A stretch of DNA of 15,209 nt from Gammaproteobacteria bacterium. Its GTDB lineage: Bacteria; Pseudomonadota; Gammaproteobacteria; Chromatiales; Chromatiaceae. The position numbers were made by a program, and so were the translations under genes. The stretch spans positions 1-15,209 of the forward strand of contig JADWMH010000025.1 of NCBI GenBank assembly GCA_015767355.1, read 5' to 3'. Within the stretch, counting starts at the first letter, position 1. Every line of letters begins with the position of its first letter. Below the pieces are notes generated by a model. The model saw nothing but the letters and a program-made list of their open reading frames with translations, did not search any database and was not told the origin of the DNA. Shown in pieces: positions 6,232 to 12,931 of the stretch.

Positions 6232-6855
6232 TTATGTTTCTCTGCCTACTGATGACTGCATACTGCCAACTTCTTTCTCTACCATCTTTAGCAATGCTTC
6301 CACGCCCACTCCCCGCTCCGCCTTCCCTGTTACCGGGTCTATCGGCGGATGACGCTGCTCACCGGGTTGCAGTACGACAAGCACATACTCGGTGTCGTCA
6401 AAGTTGATGCGAAAAGCGGGGCGGCTCTCCTCTGTGCCGCGTTGAAAGCTCAGTTTGACATCCAGACTTTCAAAATTTGCGCTGAGATCCATCAGGCGGA
6501 ACAGTACATCCTTCGCTGAATCTGCATAAAGATAGAGAGTGACGGTGGCAAATCGGACGGCGATTCCACGCGATAGCGCGCCGCTGAGATGCGGATGAAA
6601 CGCCGACAGCAGTTTCATCAGTTTGAGTGACCTCGTCTGCAACTGCTGCAGAGAGTTGCGCTGAGGATGAAACAACTCCAGGTAATCAGTCAGAGACGCT
6701 TCGATGAGCGCGAAATCGGGCAGATTCCGCTCGCCGCGAACCCCGGCTGACTGCGCCGCCTTGTGCCGCGCCCACCCATAATCCAGGGTCTGCTGCTCGG
6801 CAAGCAGTTTAGCGGCTTCTGCTGCGATATAGAGGCGCGTCTCCTGAGCGTTCAT
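6232..6855 (-). CDS. Uncharacterised conserved protein, possibly nucleotidyltransferase-like
   Basis: I do not recognise a characterised function. The 207-residue soluble protein has no signal peptide or membrane segment. An Ala-rich helical N-terminus (residues about 1-85, with YGWARHKAAQSAGV, NLPDFALIEASLTDYLELF and LRSLKLMKLL-like helices) leads into an alpha/beta part. That part contains LSGALSRGIAVRFATVTLYLYAD, DVLFRLMDL, FRINFDDTEYVLVVL and PPIDPVTGKAERG. From memory this layout recalls a gammaproteobacterial hypothetical family with a nucleotidyltransferase-like fold, but no catalytic motif is certain. The ATG at 6853-6855 is preferred over a TTG nine codons upstream because it has a CAGGT Shine-Dalgarno-like sequence. 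About twelve of its last fifteen residues are encoded by a dispersed heptamer repeat, so the C-terminus is probably not ancestral. mrcA lies upstream on the same strand, separated by a large hairpin. Confidence 0.7.
   Translation of the reverse strand: MNAQETRLYIAAEAAKLLAEQQTLDYGWARHKAAQSAGVRGERNLPDFALIEASLTDYLELFHPQRNSLQQLQTRSLKLMKLLSAFHPHLSGALSRGIAVRFATVTLYLYADSAKDVLFRLMDLSANFESLDVKLSFQRGTEESRPAFRINFDDTEYVLVVLQPGEQRHPPIDPVTGKAERGVGVEALLKMVEKEVGSMQSSVGRET
6243..6277 (-). repeat. Heptamer-type repeat forming a gene's 3' end
   Basis: Read on the - strand this is GAAAGAAGTT followed by seven-base units GGCAGTA, TGCAGTC, ATCAGTA and GGCA. The same GAAAGAAGTT prefix and GCAGT units occur at 12641-12678, with looser copies elsewhere in the window. 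Here the repeat is in frame and encodes the C-terminal KEVGSMQSSVG of the 6232-6855 protein. Confidence 0.7.
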
Positions 6856-6896
6856 TGTGTTACCTGATTTCCCTTTGTCCAACCAGACTTTTTTTC

Positions 6897-6967
6897 AACC
6901 ACGAAAGTCACGAAAAGCACAAAAATAGACAAAAAGGGTTTTCGTGTTTTTCGTGACTTTCGTGGTT
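6897..6967. repeat. Large hairpin, AACCACGAAAG-type repeat
   Basis: The arms 6897-6920 (starting AACCACGAAAGTCACG) and 6944-6967 are reverse complements at 23 of 24 positions around a 23-base A/T-rich loop. The AACCACGAAAG-NCACGAAA motif is a common dispersed repeat in environmental bacterial genomes (from memory). It separates mrcA (ending at 6996) from the next - strand gene and could stop or attenuate transcription, although it lacks a proper T-tract after either arm. Confidence 0.7.
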
Positions 6968-6995
6968 AATCTACTTGTAAGCAACCCCTGCCGGA

Positions 6996-9317
6996 TCAAA
7001 ACAGATCGTCGACAGCCCTGGGTTTTTCGCTGATGCCATGAAATTTTTTCTCCACCACCGGCGCATAGATCTTTTCGACCGTGACATCTTCATATTCATC
7101 CCTGGTTTCGCCTCCGGCTGTATATTTTCCGGAGACTTCAATTCCGGGCGGTAGCTCAGGTTCGGTTTCCGGAACACCCTCCAGTGCTCCGCGCATGTAG
7201 GTGATCCATGCGGGCAGCGCGACGCGCCCTCCCGTCTCCTTTTTACCCAGGCTGAGGTGATTGTCCTTGCCGACATAGACGATGGTCACTACGGATTCGT
7301 TGTAGCCGTTGAACCAGGCGTCCCGGTAGTCGTTGGTGGTGCCTGTTTTGCCGGCAATGTCAGCACGTTCCAGCGATTTTGCCCTTCTACCGGTGCCGAT
7401 GCGGATGACATCCTTCATCATGGAGTACATGAGGAAGCGGTTCTCTGCAGTGATCGCGATCTGTATCTCGTTTTGTGCGCGAAACACCACTCCCATGCGC
7501 CCCTGCTCGATGCGATCGATGACGTGGGGGGTGACGCGAAAGCCGCCGTTGGCAAAGGCGCTGTAGGCGCCGGCCATCTCGTAAGGGGTTACCTCGCCGC
7601 TTCCCAGCGCCAGCGTCAACCCCTTCGGCAGCTTGTCCGTATCGAAGCCAAAGTTGTGGATGTGTTCGCGGGCGTAATCCGTACCGATACTGCGCAGCAG
7701 GCGAATCGAGACCAGGTTCTTGGAAAATGCCAGCCCCTTGCGCAAGGGCGTGGGGCCGCTGTATTTGTGATTGTAGTTGGATGGCCGCCAGTATCCCCCC
7801 GGCAGGTTGTCGTCGCGGATTGAAATCGGCGCATCCTGGATGATGCTGGATGGCTGATAGCCTGCTGCAAGCGCCGCGGAGTAGATAAAGGGCTTGAAGC
7901 CCGATCCGGGCTGACGTTTCGCCTGGGTTGCGCGGTTGAACTTGCTGTTGTAATACTCGTATCCGCCGGTCAGTGCGAACACGGCGCCGCTGTTGGGGTC
8001 AACCGAGACCAGGGCTCCCTGGGCATCGGTAATCTGCGCCAGGCGCAGGTAGGATCCATCATCAGTTTTAACATTTAAGATGCGTACAAGATCGCCTGGC
8101 TCCGCGATCTCACTGGCATTGCGGGGTCTCCTGTTCGTCGAATCCGGGCCGCGGTATTTTCTGGCCCACTTCAGTCCATTCCAGTCGATGGTGGTGGTGG
8201 AGCCGTCTGCCAGGGCGACCTCCATGCTGTTTTTTTCAGGAAAGCCGAGTACGATCGCCGGCTGCAGCCCGGCGACGCTGCCGGTTTGACGCAGATATTG
8301 CCGGCGCTTGGCGGGATCGCTCCATATCTCCTGCTTCACCTTCTTCTCGGCTCCGCGGTAGCCATGGCGTTTATCGTAGGTATCAAGCGCACTGCGCAGC
8401 GCATAGTTGGCGAGGCGCTGCAGAGAGGGGTTGATGGTCGTGTAGATATGATAGCCGCCTGTATAGGCGTTTTCGCCATAGCGCTGAACCATCTCTGCGC
8501 GAACCATCTCCCCGACATAAGCGGCCTCGAGTTCTGCCCTGGGTGCAAAATGCCTTGCGCTGAGCGGGGAGTTGATAGCGATATCCAGTTCGGCATCATT
8601 GATATATTCCAGCAGATGCATGCGCTGCAGGACATGGTTGCGCCTGCTGATAGCCATCCTGGGGTTGGTGAGCGGATTGTTGCTCGACGGCGCTTTCGGC
8701 AGTCCGGCAATCATCGCTGTTTCAGCCAGCGTCAGCTGGTCGAGCTCCTTGCCATAGTAGGCGTGGGCGGCAGCCTTGACGCCATAGGCGCGTTTGCCAA
8801 AATAGATCTTGTTCAGGTAGAGCGTAAAAATCTCCTTTTTGCTGTAGTTCTCCTCGATATGCATGGCGAGCATGATCTCGCGGACCTTGCGGATATAGCT
8901 CTTTTCCGGGCTGAGGAAAAAATTTCTTGCCAGCTGCATGGTGATGGTGCTGCCGCCCTGCTGGCGCTGTCCGGTTTGCGCCAGGCTGACAACGGCGCGT
9001 ACGATGCCGCGATAATCAACCCCCGGGTGGGTGTAGAAATTGGAGTCCTCGACTGCGAGGATGGCGTGCAGCATGGCCTCGGGCACAGCTTCGAGTTGCA
9101 CTGGTTCGCGGCGTTTTTCGCCGTATTCGGCAATGAGATCCCCTTCGCTGCTGTATATTCTGAGCGGCACCTGCAGTTGGATATCACGCAGCACATCAGT
9201 GGGCGGAAGTTGTGCGTCGAGAAAATGCCACGCGAGCAGTACTGCAACGGCGACAAGCAACAGCCCTGTCATTAGTGTCGCGAGCAAAAAATTAACAAGC
9301 TGGGCGATCAGTTTCAT
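6996..9317 (-). CDS. mrcA: Penicillin-binding protein 1A (bifunctional class A PBP)
   Basis: PBP1a polymerises and cross-links peptidoglycan at the outer face of the inner membrane. The 773-residue protein has an N-terminal membrane anchor (about 6-30). A GT51 glycosyltransferase domain (about 50-230) carries catalytic Glu90 in AVEDSNFYTHPGVD and the QGGSTITMQLARNFF motif (120-134). A transpeptidase domain carries the nucleophile Ser472 in SGFK, the SKN motif (532-534) and KTGT (657-660). An OB-like insert between the two domains (about 320-440, ending near DPNSGAVFALTGGY) matches PBP1a. It is shorter than the 850-residue E. coli enzyme but looks complete, ending in DDLF much as E. coli ends in QELF. 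The ATG is placed by similarity at the N-terminus. Its upstream region has no Shine-Dalgarno and instead carries CACCTCCT and a hairpin. The gene is divergent from rplM. Confidence 0.95.
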   Translation of the reverse strand: MKLIAQLVNFLLATLMTGLLLVAVAVLLAWHFLDAQLPPTDVLRDIQLQVPLRIYSSEGDLIAEYGEKRREPVQLEAVPEAMLHAILAVEDSNFYTHPGVDYRGIVRAVVSLAQTGQRQQGGSTITMQLARNFFLSPEKSYIRKVREIMLAMHIEENYSKKEIFTLYLNKIYFGKRAYGVKAAAHAYYGKELDQLTLAETAMIAGLPKAPSSNNPLTNPRMAISRRNHVLQRMHLLEYINDAELDIAINSPLSARHFAPRAELEAAYVGEMVRAEMVQRYGENAYTGGYHIYTTINPSLQRLANYALRSALDTYDKRHGYRGAEKKVKQEIWSDPAKRRQYLRQTGSVAGLQPAIVLGFPEKNSMEVALADGSTTTIDWNGLKWARKYRGPDSTNRRPRNASEIAEPGDLVRILNVKTDDGSYLRLAQITDAQGALVSVDPNSGAVFALTGGYEYYNSKFNRATQAKRQPGSGFKPFIYSAALAAGYQPSSIIQDAPISIRDDNLPGGYWRPSNYNHKYSGPTPLRKGLAFSKNLVSIRLLRSIGTDYAREHIHNFGFDTDKLPKGLTLALGSGEVTPYEMAGAYSAFANGGFRVTPHVIDRIEQGRMGVVFRAQNEIQIAITAENRFLMYSMMKDVIRIGTGRRAKSLERADIAGKTGTTNDYRDAWFNGYNESVVTIVYVGKDNHLSLGKKETGGRVALPAWITYMRGALEGVPETEPELPPGIEVSGKYTAGGETRDEYEDVTVEKIYAPVVEKKFHGISEKPRAVDDLF

Positions 9318-9339
9318 AGGAGGTGTCAGCTGGCTGACA
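9318..9339 (-). promoter_or_regulatory. mrcA translation-start region with hairpin and anti-SD-like sequence
   Basis: TGTCAGC (9324-9330) and GCTGACA (9333-9339) form a perfect 7-bp inverted repeat with a two-base gap, ending six bases before the mrcA ATG. Read on the mrcA strand, the bases directly before the ATG are ACACCTCCT. This contains the 16S anti-Shine-Dalgarno core CACCTCCT and no Shine-Dalgarno. Confidence 0.5.
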
Positions 9340-9364
9340 GTGGGTAAGAGGCATCAGGTTGCGG

Positions 9365-9393
9365 ATTATCGCACACTATGTACAGCGGTTAAA
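9365..9393 (-). promoter_or_regulatory. Candidate mrcA promoter
   Basis: On the - strand TGCGATAAT supplies an extended -10 (GATAAT at 9365-9370), with TTTAAC 17 bases upstream as a weak -35 (9388-9393). The start would lie about 40 bases before the mrcA ATG. The site abuts the rplM promoter, so the two divergent promoters are nearly back to back. Confidence 0.4.
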
Positions 9394-9399
9394 AGAGTA

Positions 9400-9428
9400 T
9401 TGTATTTCTGCCTGTTATCCGGTATAGT
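9400..9428 (+). promoter_or_regulatory. Sigma-70 promoter of rplM-rpsI
   Basis: TTGTAT (9400-9405), a 17-base spacer and TATAGT (9423-9428) make a good housekeeping promoter, as expected for ribosomal protein genes. The start near 9435 leaves a leader of about 110 bases. Confidence 0.7.
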
Positions 9429-9437
9429 CCGCCTCCT

Positions 9438-9487
9438 TTCGCAGCATAATTGCGAACAAAAGGTTTGCGGCATTCATGCAGCATGCC
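9438..9487 (+). promoter_or_regulatory. rplM leader with two small hairpins
   Basis: In the leader, TTCGCA (9438-9443) pairs with TGCGAA (9451-9456). GGCAT (9469-9473) then pairs with ATGCC (9483-9487), or alternatively CATGC with GCATG around one base. Such leader structure could serve autogenous control by L13 or S9. This is inference; the remainder of the leader up to 9544 is AT-rich and unstructured by eye. Confidence 0.3.
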
Positions 9488-9544
9488 ATTTCAACTAGAT
9501 TGTTTTATTAACAAAATTTATTAAATTATTAGGGATCTGGACGG

Positions 9545-9973
9545 ATGACAACCGTAAGTACAAAACCAGCAGACGTGCGCCGCGAATGGTTTCTCGTCGA
9601 TGCCGATGGTAAAACACTGGGTCGCCTCGCGACTGAAATTGCACGCCGCCTGCGCGGTAAGCACAAGCCGGAATATACACCGCATGTCGATACCGGCGAC
9701 TATATTGTCGTCGTGAATGCCGAAAAAATTCATGTCACCGGCAACAAGCTGAAGCAGAAGATGTACAATAGCCACTCCGGCTACATCGGCAACCTCAAGT
9801 CCATTACGCTTGAAAAACAGCTGCAGAAAGCGCCTGAGCGTGTCATCGAGCATGCGGTAAAAGGCATGATGCCGCGTAACAAGCTGGGCCGTGCGATGTT
9901 CAAAAAGCTTCGCGTCTATGCTGGTCCCGAGCATCAGCAGCAGTCGCAGCAGCCGCAAGCGCTCGATATCTAA
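9545..9973 (+). CDS. rplM: 50S ribosomal protein L13
   Basis: L13 is an early-assembling protein of the large subunit that binds 23S rRNA. The 142 residues match the bacterial length. Signatures are REWFLVDADGKTLGRLATEI (13-32), KHKPEYTPHVDTGDYIVVVNA (about 39-60), TGNKLKQKMYNSHSGYIG and RVIEHAVKGMMPRNKLGRAM, followed by RVYAGPEH near the end. The ATG at 9545 follows a weak, extended purine-rich stretch (AGGGATCTGGACGG). rpsI starts 18 bases after the stop, the usual rplM-rpsI operon order. The C-terminal HQQQSQQPQALDI tail is Gln-rich, a common variable end. Confidence 0.98.
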   Translation: MTTVSTKPADVRREWFLVDADGKTLGRLATEIARRLRGKHKPEYTPHVDTGDYIVVVNAEKIHVTGNKLKQKMYNSHSGYIGNLKSITLEKQLQKAPERVIEHAVKGMMPRNKLGRAMFKKLRVYAGPEHQQQSQQPQALDI

Positions 9974-9991
9974 AATTCAGGATTATTAATG

Positions 9992-10384
9992 ATGGCACAA
10001 GCACACAATTATGGGACAGGACGCCGCAAAACCTCCGCAGCGCGAGTATTCCTGACATCAGGCAACGGCGAAATCAGCGTCAATGACCGTACCCTGGAAA
10101 ACTTTTTCGGCCGCGAAACCTCTCGCATGGTGATTCGTCAGCCACTCGAAGTGACAGAGATGCTGGACAAGGTTGATCTCAAGGTGACCGTCAGCGGCGG
10201 CGGATCCAGCGGCCAGGCCGGCGCCATTCGTCACGGCATTGCCCGTGCGCTGGTGGACTACAATGAAGAGCTGCGCTCTCCGCTGCGCTCGGCAGGTTTT
10301 CTGACACGTGACGCGCGTATGGTCGAACGTAAAAAGGTCGGTCTGCACAAGGCGCGCAAACGCCCGCAGTTCTCCAAGCGTTAA
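9992..10384 (+). CDS. rpsI: 30S ribosomal protein S9
   Basis: S9 is a small-subunit protein whose C-terminal tail reaches the P-site tRNA. From ATG 9992 it has 130 residues, the E. coli length. Signatures are YGTGRRKTSAARVF near the N-terminus, FFGRETSRMVIRQPLE, the glycine-rich GGGSSGQAGAIRHGIARAL, and the basic C-terminus VERKKVGLHKARKRPQFSKR with the invariant terminal SKR that contacts the tRNA anticodon. ATG 9992 is chosen over the adjacent ATG 9989 because it gives the family MAxxxxYGTG start. An AGGA lies nine bases before it. It is co-transcribed with rplM, and an intrinsic terminator follows 40 bases after the stop. Confidence 0.98.
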   Translation: MAQAHNYGTGRRKTSAARVFLTSGNGEISVNDRTLENFFGRETSRMVIRQPLEVTEMLDKVDLKVTVSGGGSSGQAGAIRHGIARALVDYNEELRSPLRSAGFLTRDARMVERKKVGLHKARKRPQFSKR

Positions 10385-10424
10385 TTTACACGCATCCGGG
10401 AGCGGCCTGCTTCTCCCTGCAAAC

Positions 10425-10454
10425 AAAAAAGCTCCCGCAAGGGGGCTTTTTTTT
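10425..10454 (+). terminator. Intrinsic terminator of rplM-rpsI
   Basis: AAAAAAGCTCCC (10425-10436) pairs with GGGGGCTTTTTT (10441-10452), with one G-U pair, around a GCAA tetraloop, and ends in eight Ts (10447-10454). The A/T-flanked stem could also work on the other strand. Confidence 0.92.
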
Positions 10455-10456
10455 GG

Positions 10457-10490
10457 CCCACTCTCCCCTGGGAGGAGGGTTGGAGTGAGG
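10457..10490. repeat. Dispersed CTCTCCC...GGGAG...GAGTGAGG repeat
   Basis: CCCACTCTCCCCTGGGAG, continued by GAGGGTTGGAGTGAGG, has nested inverted parts: CACTC with GAGTG and CTCCC with GGGAG. It resembles a widespread intergenic repeat of the CCCTCTCCC...GGGAGAGGG...GGGTGAGGG kind (from memory). It directly follows the rpsI terminator. Confidence 0.5.
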
Positions 10491-10502
10491 ATACGAAAAG
10501 TT

Positions 10503-10557
10503 TCAGTCGTCAGTAGGCGGTTATCAGCCCATAGGATGTGTTGAGGAACGAAGCGCA
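10503..10557. repeat. Composite of two dispersed repeats
   Basis: 10503-10520 (TTCAGTCGTCAGTAGGCG) shares the TCAGTAGGC units of the heptamer family. 10529-10557 is the inverse counterpart of the window's first 30 bases (CCATAGGATGTG...AAGCGCA). Together with the preceding repeat and terminator they fill most of the 241 bases between rpsI and the TPR gene. Confidence 0.5.
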
Positions 10558-10625
10558 TCATGTATGATCGATATGCATCCAATCTACAGCCAGAATAATA
10601 CAGGGTTCATATAGAGAGACGAGTA

Positions 10626-12581
10626 ATGACCGATATCTTCCAAACCGCCGTGAATGCCTTCGTCAACGGCCGCATCAAAGAGGCGGAGAGAACCTGCAGG
10701 GCGATCCTCAGGCGTCAGCCATCGGCTCACCCGGCTCTGCACCTGCTGGCAATGACCGAAAAACGCCGCGGCAAGTTCAAGCAGGCCATCAGGACATTCA
10801 ACAAAGCCCTGCGGCTGGCGCCATCGACTGCGATGTACTGGAACAACCTGGGAGAGACCTATCGGGAAATGGGCGATCCTGAAAGAGCCATTAAATGTTA
10901 TCGCAAGGCCGTCAAAAACCGCCCGGAGTATGCCGAGGCATACAGCAACTGGGGCGCGGCGCTCATGATGAAGGGCGATCATCTTCAGGCTGAGCAGCAG
11001 CTTTTGCGCGCCACGGAGATCAACCCGGAACTGATCAACGCGATTTACAATCTGGGGGTGTTGTACATCGACACTGACTCGCCGGATCTTGCTCGCCAGG
11101 CAATCGAGCGTACGCTGAATATCGATCCCGATAACGACGACGCCCTGGTTAATCTCGCCTATCTGGACAAAGAGGAAGAGCAATTCGACCAGGCGCAAGC
11201 TCACTACCTGCGTGCTCTAGCCATTAATCCCTCCCATTTCGAGGCCCAACTGAATCTGGCTGACTTGCTTTACGAAAAACAGCAGTACACACAAGCAATC
11301 GATCATTACTGCAAGGCAACGGCTCTTGACAAAAGGTCGGGGCCGGCCATATTGGGCCTGGCCAACGCCACATTGATGAGCAACGACCATGACGGCGTCA
11401 TGCGCTTAGCGGAGCGTTATCGCAAAACCATCGGAGAGGATTCACAGCTTTACGTGCTATGGGCCAAAACCCGCCTTTTCGCTGGAGATTTGGCAAAGGC
11501 GGAGGCGCAGGCGCGTCGTTGTCTCGCCCTGGATCCGGAGAGTGTCACGGCCTGGGAAGTCATCGTTCAAGCAAAGCGTTTCGACGACCGGGGTGAAGAC
11601 CTGCGCAATATGATAGCGCTCTATGACCATCCGGGGCTGACGCTAAAACAGCGCACCAGGCTGGCTTTTACCCTTGCCGGGGCCATGGACGCAACAGGCG
11701 ATTATGCTGCTGCCTTCGATTACATTGAACAGGGCAATCGATGCCGGGATGAGGCCCGGGGCCGGGGCGTCGATGACCTCGACGCAATCAGGGAGAGCGC
11801 AACAAGACTCGAATCAGTGTTTACACCGGAATTTATGCAAACGCATGACAAGAAGGGTTGCGAGGATGATACGCCAATTTTTATCGTGGGACTGCCGCGC
11901 AGCGGGAAATCGGTGACCGAAGCGCTGCTTTGCCGCCATCCACGGGTTGCTGCAGGTGGTGAACTTAAAGAATTTGGTGATAGCGTCACCGCCCTGCTAA
12001 AGAGTGAGCGACTCGGTTTGTTTCCCGACAGCGCTGCGGTGCTGAACGCGTCCATTTTTAAAGAGCTGGGTAAAAAGTACGTTGGTGAGTTGCGCAGACG
12101 TTTCAAGAGCGAAAAGCATGTCACCAATACCCTGCCGGGAAATGTATTTCGACTCGGCATGATTCATCTGTCTCTGCCGCGTGCAAGGGTTGTGTGGGTC
12201 GACCGGGGGATGAGAGACGTCTGTTTTGAGATCTACCGGAAAAATTTCCTCGAGAGGCACGACTATTCCAATGAGCCTGGAACCGCGGCTGAGTATGCGG
12301 TGCGGTTCAACAGCCTCATGGCATACTGGAATCAACTGCTTCCGGGGTCTATCTACAAGCTGAAGTTCGAAGAGATGATTGCTGACCCGCAAACGCAGCT
12401 TAGGGGGCTGTTGGATTTTTGCGGCCTCGAGTGGGATGATGCCTGTCTGCATGAGTCGCGTATCGAGCAGGGAGAAACCCGGGCTGCCTGCATGCCCACC
12501 CCTGAAAATGCCATCGGTGTCTGGAAGCCGTATGAAAAATACCTCTCGCCACTTTTTGATGCGCTTGATAAACAACAATAA
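10626..12581 (+). CDS. TPR-repeat sulfotransferase fusion protein
   Basis: The 651-residue protein joins about nine tandem 34-residue tetratricopeptide repeats (residues 1-306; for example YWNNLGETYREMGDPERAI and YNLGVLYIDTDSPDLARQAI) to a PAPS-type sulfotransferase domain (about 416-640). A helical linker (307-415) separates them. The domain opens with PIFIVGLPRSGKSV (417-430), the 5'-phosphosulfate loop, in which the usual PRSGTT reads PRSGKS. A 3'-phosphate site follows at RVVWVDRGMRDVC (521-533) with Arg530-Asp531. The C-terminal part, with LLDFCGLEWDDACL and WKPYEKYLSPL, is typical of bacterial TPR-sulfotransferases. There is no signal peptide, so it is probably cytoplasmic. The acceptor is unknown; the TPRs likely bind a protein or polymer substrate. 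The start at 10626 follows GAGAGACGAG. It stands alone between repeat-rich gaps. Confidence 0.87.
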   Translation: MTDIFQTAVNAFVNGRIKEAERTCRAILRRQPSAHPALHLLAMTEKRRGKFKQAIRTFNKALRLAPSTAMYWNNLGETYREMGDPERAIKCYRKAVKNRPEYAEAYSNWGAALMMKGDHLQAEQQLLRATEINPELINAIYNLGVLYIDTDSPDLARQAIERTLNIDPDNDDALVNLAYLDKEEEQFDQAQAHYLRALAINPSHFEAQLNLADLLYEKQQYTQAIDHYCKATALDKRSGPAILGLANATLMSNDHDGVMRLAERYRKTIGEDSQLYVLWAKTRLFAGDLAKAEAQARRCLALDPESVTAWEVIVQAKRFDDRGEDLRNMIALYDHPGLTLKQRTRLAFTLAGAMDATGDYAAAFDYIEQGNRCRDEARGRGVDDLDAIRESATRLESVFTPEFMQTHDKKGCEDDTPIFIVGLPRSGKSVTEALLCRHPRVAAGGELKEFGDSVTALLKSERLGLFPDSAAVLNASIFKELGKKYVGELRRRFKSEKHVTNTLPGNVFRLGMIHLSLPRARVVWVDRGMRDVCFEIYRKNFLERHDYSNEPGTAAEYAVRFNSLMAYWNQLLPGSIYKLKFEEMIADPQTQLRGLLDFCGLEWDDACLHESRIEQGETRAACMPTPENAIGVWKPYEKYLSPLFDALDKQQ

Positions 12582-12582
12582 C

Positions 12583-12678
12583 AAAGTTTGCAGTCATCAG
12601 TTTGCAGTAGGCGGCAAGGAAAAAAAGAATTTCATCTTTTTACTGCAAACTGCCTACTGACGACTGCAAACTTCTTTC
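12583..12678. repeat. Heptamer-type inverted repeat after the TPR gene
   Basis: AAGTTTGCAGT (12584-12594) pairs with ACTGCAAACTT (12663-12673). Inside, CAGTTTGCAGTA (12598-12609) pairs with TACTGCAAACTG (12641-12652), giving a 23-bp bulged hairpin. The arms are built of GCAGTNN heptamers and begin two bases after the TPR gene stop. The element occupies the first third of the 350-base gene-free stretch 12582-12931. The rest is AT-rich porin upstream DNA, with a dyad TGATA-N10-TATCA at 12770-12789 and the porin promoter. Confidence 0.75.
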
Positions 12679-12800
12679 CTCGTGTCTCAATTCTGCAAAA
12701 ACAGGGCGAAAAAGGCGTGTTTCTCAATAAGTTCCGCATGAGCTGGTTTAGGAAAATTCGCTAACCTGTTGATAGTTTAATGTGTATCATTTTCGCAACA

Positions 12801-12863
12801 ATGCAATTATTTTGTGTTTTTTTACAAAAAAGTGTTGCATTAGGGTAATTACTGATCTAATAT
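12801..12863 (+). promoter_or_regulatory. Porin promoter with overlapping dyad
   Basis: TTGCAT (12835-12840), a 17-base spacer and TAATAT (12858-12863) form a strong sigma-70 promoter, preceded by A/T tracts that may act as an UP element. ATGCAA (12801-12806) is the exact inverse of the -35 TTGCAT. With TTTTTTTACAAAAAA between, the region is a symmetrical structure that could be an operator. The leader is about 60 bases. Confidence 0.65.
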
Positions 12864-12931
12864 ACTCAACAGACACGCTGAGTCACGGGGTGTTCGTTTT
12901 TAAATTCTAAATATTTTGAGGGAGTACTCAA

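Noticed and set aside
8286..9275. 329-codon + strand reading frame opposite mrcA
   Set aside because: It is the antisense of conserved PBP1a sequence, with no signature of its own.
12583..12678. CRISPR-like array of short repeats
   Set aside because: The repeats are 7-base units in facing orientation without unique spacers of constant length, and no cas genes are present.
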